A DNA stretch of 64,000 nucleotides, from positions 688,299 through 752,298 of the forward strand of contig NW_027228788.1 in the NCBI RefSeq assembly GCF_019399895.1, in the 5' to 3' direction. The DNA comes from Cardiocondyla obscurior. Lineage: Eukaryota > Arthropoda > Insecta > Hymenoptera > Formicidae. Position numbers and translations under genes: made by a program. Positions 58,934 to 64,000 of the stretch are shown piece after piece. The first letter of the stretch is position 1. Each line of letters opens with the position of its first letter. Under the pieces are notes generated by a model that saw only the letters and a program-made list of their open reading frames with translations, did no database searches and was not told where the DNA came from.

Positions 58934-61900
58934 CATTGTGAGGCATTTAAAAAATATGCATACGGGTTTATTCCGAGTTTTCTATTTTCACCAGCAGACG
59001 AAATGAACAAAAAAAAAAAAAAATTTTTTTAATTTGGTAACATAGCATTGTGCGGCAATTAAAGAAGATGAATACGGGCCTATTCCGAGCCTATTATTTT
59101 TACCAGCAGCCGAGAAATGGCCAAAAACGAAAAAATATTTTTGAAATTTAGCAACATAGCATTGTGCGGCATTTAAAAAAATGCATACGGGTTTATTCCG
59201 AGCCTTCTATTTTCACCAGCAGCCGAGATATGGCCGAAAAACAAAAAAAATTTTTGAAATTTAGCAACATAGCATTGTGCGGCATTTAAAAAAATGCATA
59301 CGGGTTTATTCCGAGCCTTCTATTTTCACCAGCAGACGAAATATGGCCGAAAAACATAAAAAATATTTTTTAAATTTTGCAACATAGCATTGTGCAATTA
59401 AAAATAGATGCATACGGGTTTATTCCGAGTTTTCTATTTTCACCAGCAGACGAAATGAACAAAAAACAAAAAAATTTTTAATTTGGCAACATAGCATTGT
59501 GCGGCAATTAAAGAAGATGAATACGGGCCTATTCCGAGCCTATTATTTTTACCAGCAGCCGAGATATGGCCAAAAACGAAAAAAATATTTTGAAATTTAG
59601 CAACATAGCATTGTGCGGCATTTAAAAAGATGCATACGGGTTTATTCCGAGCCTTCTATTTTCACCAGCAGACGAAATGAACAAAAACAAAAAACAATTT
59701 TTTAATTTGGCAACATAGCATTGTGCGGCAATTAAAAAAGATGCATACGGGCTTATTCCGAGCCTTTATTTTACCAGCAGACGAGATATGGCCAAAAACA
59801 AAAAAATATTTTGAAATTTAGCAACATAGCATTGTGCGGCATTAAAAAATGCATACGGGTTTATTCCGAGCCTTCTATTTTTACCAGCAGCCGAGATATG
59901 GCCAAAAACGAAAAAAAAATTTTGAAATTTAGCAACATAGCATTGTGCGGCATTTAAAAAAATGCATACGGGTTTATTCCGAGCCTTCTATTTTCACCAG
60001 CAGACGAAATATGGCCGAAAAACATAAAAACATATTTTTAAAATTTTGCAACGTAGCATTGTGCGCAACTAAAAATAGATGCATACGGGACAATTCCGAG
60101 CTTTCAATTTGCACCAGCAGACGAAATATGGCCGAAAAACATAAAAAAATTTTTTTTTAATTTTGCAACATAGCATTGTGCGGCACTTAAAAAAAATGCA
60201 TACGGGTTTATTCCGAGCTTTCTATTTTCACCAGCAGCCGAGATATGGCCAAAAAACAAAAAAAAAAATTTTTGAAATTTAGCAACATAGCATTGTGCGG
60301 CATTTAAAAAAAATCCATACGGGTTTATTTCCAGCCTTCTATTTTCACCAGCAGACGAAATATGGCCAAAAAACATAAAAACATATTTTTAAAATTTTGC
60401 AACGTAGCATCGTGCGCAACTAAAAATAGATGCATACGGGACAATTCCGAGCTTTCAATTTTCACCAGCAAACAAAATATGGCCGAAAAACATAACATAT
60501 TTTTTAGATTTTGCAACGTAGCATTGTGCGCAATTAAAAATAGATGCATACGGGTTTATTCCAAGTTTTCTATTTTCACCAGCAGACGAAATGAACAAAA
60601 AACAAAAAAAAAAATTTTTTTAATTTGGTAACATAGCATTGTGCGGCAATTAAAGAAGATGAATACGGGCCTATTCCAAGCCCATTATTTTTACCAGCAG
60701 CCGAGATATGGCCAAAAACAAAAAAATATTTTGAAATTTAGCAACATAGCATTGTGCGGCATTAAAAAAATGCATACGGGTTTATTACGAGCCTTCTATT
60801 TTCACCAGCAGACGAAATATGGCCGAAAAACATAAAAACATATTTTTAAAATTTTGCAACGTAGCATTGTGCGCAACTAAAAATAGATGCATACGGGACA
60901 ATTCCGAGCTTTCAATTTGCACCAGCAGACGAAATATGGCCGAAAAACATAAAAAAATTTTTTTTAATTTTGCAACATAGCATTGTGCGGCAATTAAATG
61001 AGATGAATACGGGCCTATTCCGAGCCTATTATTTTTACCAGCAGCCGAGATATGGCCAAAAACGAAAAAATATTTTGAAATTTAGCAACATAGCATTGTG
61101 CGGCATTTAAAAAATGCATACGGGTTTATTCCGAGCCTTCTATTTTCACCAGCAGACGAAATATGGCCGAAAAACATAAAAACATATTTTTAAAATTTTG
61201 CAACGTAGCATTGTGCGCAACTAAAAATAGATGCATACGGGACAATTCCGAGCTTTCAATTTGCACCAGCAGACGAAATATGGCCGAAAAACATAAAAAT
61301 TTTTTTAATTTTGCAACATAGCATTGTGCGGCAATTAAAAATATGCATACGGGTTTATTCCGAGTTTTCTATTTTCACCAGCAGACGAAATGAACAAAAA
61401 CAAAAAATTTTTTAATTTGGCAACATAGCATTGTGCGGCAATTAAAGGAGATGAATACGGGCCTATTCCGAGCCTTTTATTTTCACCAGCAGCCGAGATA
61501 TGGCCGAAAAACGAAAAACAAAAGTTTTTGAAATTTAGCAACATAGCATTGTGCGGCATTAAAAAAAAATGCATACGGGTTTATTACGAGCCTTCTATTT
61601 TCACCAGCAGACGAAATATGGCCGAAAAACATAAAAACATATTTTTAAAATTTTGCAACGTAGCATCGTGCGCAACTAAAAATAGATGCATACGGGACAA
61701 TTCCGAGCTTTCAATTTGCACCAGCAGACGAAATATGGCCGAAAAACATAAAAAAATTTTTTTTTAATTTTGCAACATAGCATTGTGCGGCAATTAAAAA
61801 AGATGCATACGGGTTTATTCCGAGTTTTCTATTTTCACCAGCAGACGAAATATGGCAAAAAAAAAAAAAAATTTTTTTAATTTTGCAACATAGCATTGTG

Positions 61901-64000
61901 CGGCATTTAAAAATATGCATACGGGTTTATTCCGAGTTTTCTATTTTCACCAGCAGCCGAGATATGGCCAAAAAACAAAAAAAATTTTTTGAAATTTTGC
62001 AACATAGCATTGTGCGCAACTAAAAATAGATGCATACGGGTTTATTCCGAGCCTTCTATTTTCACCAGCAGACGAAATGAACAAAAACAAAAAAAAAATT
62101 TTTTTAATTTGGTAACATAGCATTGTGCGGCAATTAAAGAAGATGAATACGGGCCTATTCCAAGCCCATTATTTTTACCAGCAGCCGAGATATGGCCAAA
62201 AAACCAAAAAAAATATTTTTGAAATTTAGCAACATAGCATTGTGCGGCATTAAAAAAAATGCATACGGGTTTATTACGAGCCTTCTATTTTCACCAGCAG
62301 ACGAAATATGGCCGAAAAACATAAAAACATTTTTAAAATTTTGCAACGTAGCATCGTGCGCAACTAAAAATAGATGCATACGAGACAATTCCGAGAGTTC
62401 AATTTGCACCAGCAGACGAAATATGGCCGAAAAACAAAAAAAAAATTTTTTTTAATTTTGCAACATAGCATTGTGCGGCAATTAAAAAGATGCATACGGG
62501 TTTATTCCGAGCTTTCTATTTTCACCAGCAGACGAAATAAACAAAAAAAAAAAAAATTTTTTTAATTTTGCAACATAGCATTGTGCGGCATTTAAAAAAA
62601 TGCATACGGGTTTATTCCGAGCTTTCTATTTTCACCAGCAGACGAGATATGGCCAAAAACAAAAAAATTTTTTTAATTTGGCAACATAGCATTGTGCGGC
62701 AATTAAAGAGATGAATACGGGCCTATTCCGAGCCTATTATTTTTACCAGCAGCCGAGATATGGCCAAAAACGAAAAAATATTTTGAAATTTAGCAACATA
62801 GCATTGTGCGGCATTTAAAAAAATGCATACGGGTTTATTCCGAGCCTTCTATTTTCACCAGCAGACGAAATATGGCCGAAAAACATAAAAACATATTTTT
62901 AGATTTTGCAACGTAGCATTGTGCGCAATTAAAAATAGATGCATACGGGACAATTCCGAGCTTTCAATTTGCACCAGCAGACGAAATATGGCCGAAAAAC
63001 AAAAAAAAATATTTTAGAAATTTAGCAACATAGCGTTGTGCGGCATTTAAAAAATGCATACGGGTTTATTCCGAGCCTTCTATTTTCACCAGCAGACGAA
63101 ATATGGCCGAAAAACATAAAAACATATTTTAAAATTTTGCAACGTAGCATCGTGCGCAACTAAAAATAGATGCATACGGAACAATTCCGAGCTTTCAATT
63201 TTGCACCAGCAGACGAAATATGGCCGAAAAACATAAAAAAATTTTTTTTAATTTTGCAACATAGCATTGTGCGGCAATTAAAGAAGATGAATACGGGCCT
63301 AATCCGAACCTATCATTTTTACAAGCAGCCGAGATATGGCCGAAAAACGAAAAAAAATATTTTAGAAATTTAGCAACATAGCGTTGTGCGGCATTTAAAA
63401 AAATGCATACGGGTTTATTCCGAGCCTTCTATTTTCACCAGCAGACGAAATATGGCCGAAAAACATAAAAACATTTTTAAAATTTAGCAACGTAGCATCG
63501 TGCGCAACTAAAAATAGATGCATACGGGACAATTCCGAGCTTTCAATTTGCACCAGCAGACGAAATATGGCCGAAAAACATAAAAAAAATTTTTTTTAAT
63601 TTTGCAACATAGCATTGTGAGGCATTTAAAAAATATGCATACGGGTTTATTCCGAGTTTTCTATTTTCACCAGCAGACGAAATGAACAAAAAAAAAAAAA
63701 AAATTTTCTTAATTTGGTAACATAGCATTGTGCGGCAATTAAAGGAGATGAATACGGGCCTATTCCGAGCCTATTATTTTTACCAGCAGCCGAGATATGG
63801 CCAAAAACGAAAAAAATTTTTGAAATTTAGCAACATAGCATTGTGCGGCATTTAAAAAAATGCATACGGGTTTATTCCGAGCCTTCTATTTTCACCAGCA
63901 GACGAAATATGGCCGAAAAACATAAAAACATATTTTTAAAATTTTGCAACGTAGCATTGTGCGCAACTAAAAATAGATGCATACAAGACAATTCCGAGCT
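58934..64000. repeat. Array sub-block: rearranged continuation of the 5.5-kb repeat
   Basis: Starts at the CATTGTGAGG marker and contains C-rich tetramer units again. About 62,860-63,610 repeats the end of unit 2: CGGAACAATT at 63175, ATCATTTTTACAAGC at about 63308, and another CATTGTGAGG at 63613. The middle part does not line up with units 1 and 2. No gene was seen. Confidence 0.6.

Larger units (their letters stand above)
45276..64000. repeat. Satellite array, right arm (same family)
   Basis: This is the same satellite in the same orientation, resuming mid-monomer directly after the 3' LTR and target duplication and running to the window edge. It uses the same monomer classes, with more E-type and B2-type monomers. 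It also carries private variants not seen on the left, such as the TCGAAAAGCG cluster at 46-49 and 55 kb combined with CCATACGGG starts, and a block with CGGAACAATTCC and ATCATTTTTACAAGC. Large duplications of about 5.5 kb are visible. No gene or other insertion was seen. The window ends inside a B monomer. Confidence 0.97.

Overview
The window is eukaryotic repetitive DNA, most likely insect. It is one satellite array split by a single full-length LTR retrotransposon. No host gene, tRNA, rRNA or bacterial-type gene organisation is visible. The insect assignment is an inference: the element has a gag-pol-env layout with an Env resembling that of insect errantiviruses, a tRNA-Leu primer site and an arthropod-like TATA/initiator promoter. 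The species cannot be named from the sequence.

Positions 1-36533 and 45276-64000 (about 55 kb, roughly 480 monomers by length) are an AT-rich tandem satellite with a 110-117 bp monomer. Monomers fall into recognisable classes, called A, B, C, D, E and B2 here. They are ordered into higher-order repeats (HORs): an A-B-C-D tetramer of about 460 bp, an A-B-D trimer of about 348 bp, and longer compound units. On top of this lie hexamer duplications (about 690-700 bp), blocks recurring every 9 or 12 monomers, and a duplication of about 5.55 kb in the right arm. Hybrid monomers mark where unequal exchange joined classes. This organisation is typical of centromeric or pericentromeric satellites, but nothing in the sequence proves centromere function.

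Positions 36534-45269 (8,736 bp) are a Ty3/gypsy-type retrotransposon. Its two 401-bp LTRs are identical by eye, so the insertion is recent. In order it holds: 5' LTR (U3 hairpin series, TATA box, initiator, AATAAA), a tRNA-Leu primer-binding site, a leader, gag (two CCHC zinc knuckles), pol (protease, reverse transcriptase, RNase H, integrase) in the +1 frame relative to gag, an unexplained 430-bp spacer, a strong polypyrimidine/AG splice acceptor, an env-like frame (KRG cleavage/fusion region, coiled coil, C-terminal membrane segment), a polypurine tract and the 3' LTR. Pol is broken by an apparent one-base deletion inside the integrase catalytic core, so this copy probably cannot integrate on its own. 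Gag and env are open. The insertion split one 117-bp monomer; the left and right pieces (63 + 54 bp) sum to one monomer after removing a 6-bp target duplication.

The many short reading frames across the satellite, on both strands, are by-products of a repeat whose length is often divisible by three. They are not annotated as genes.
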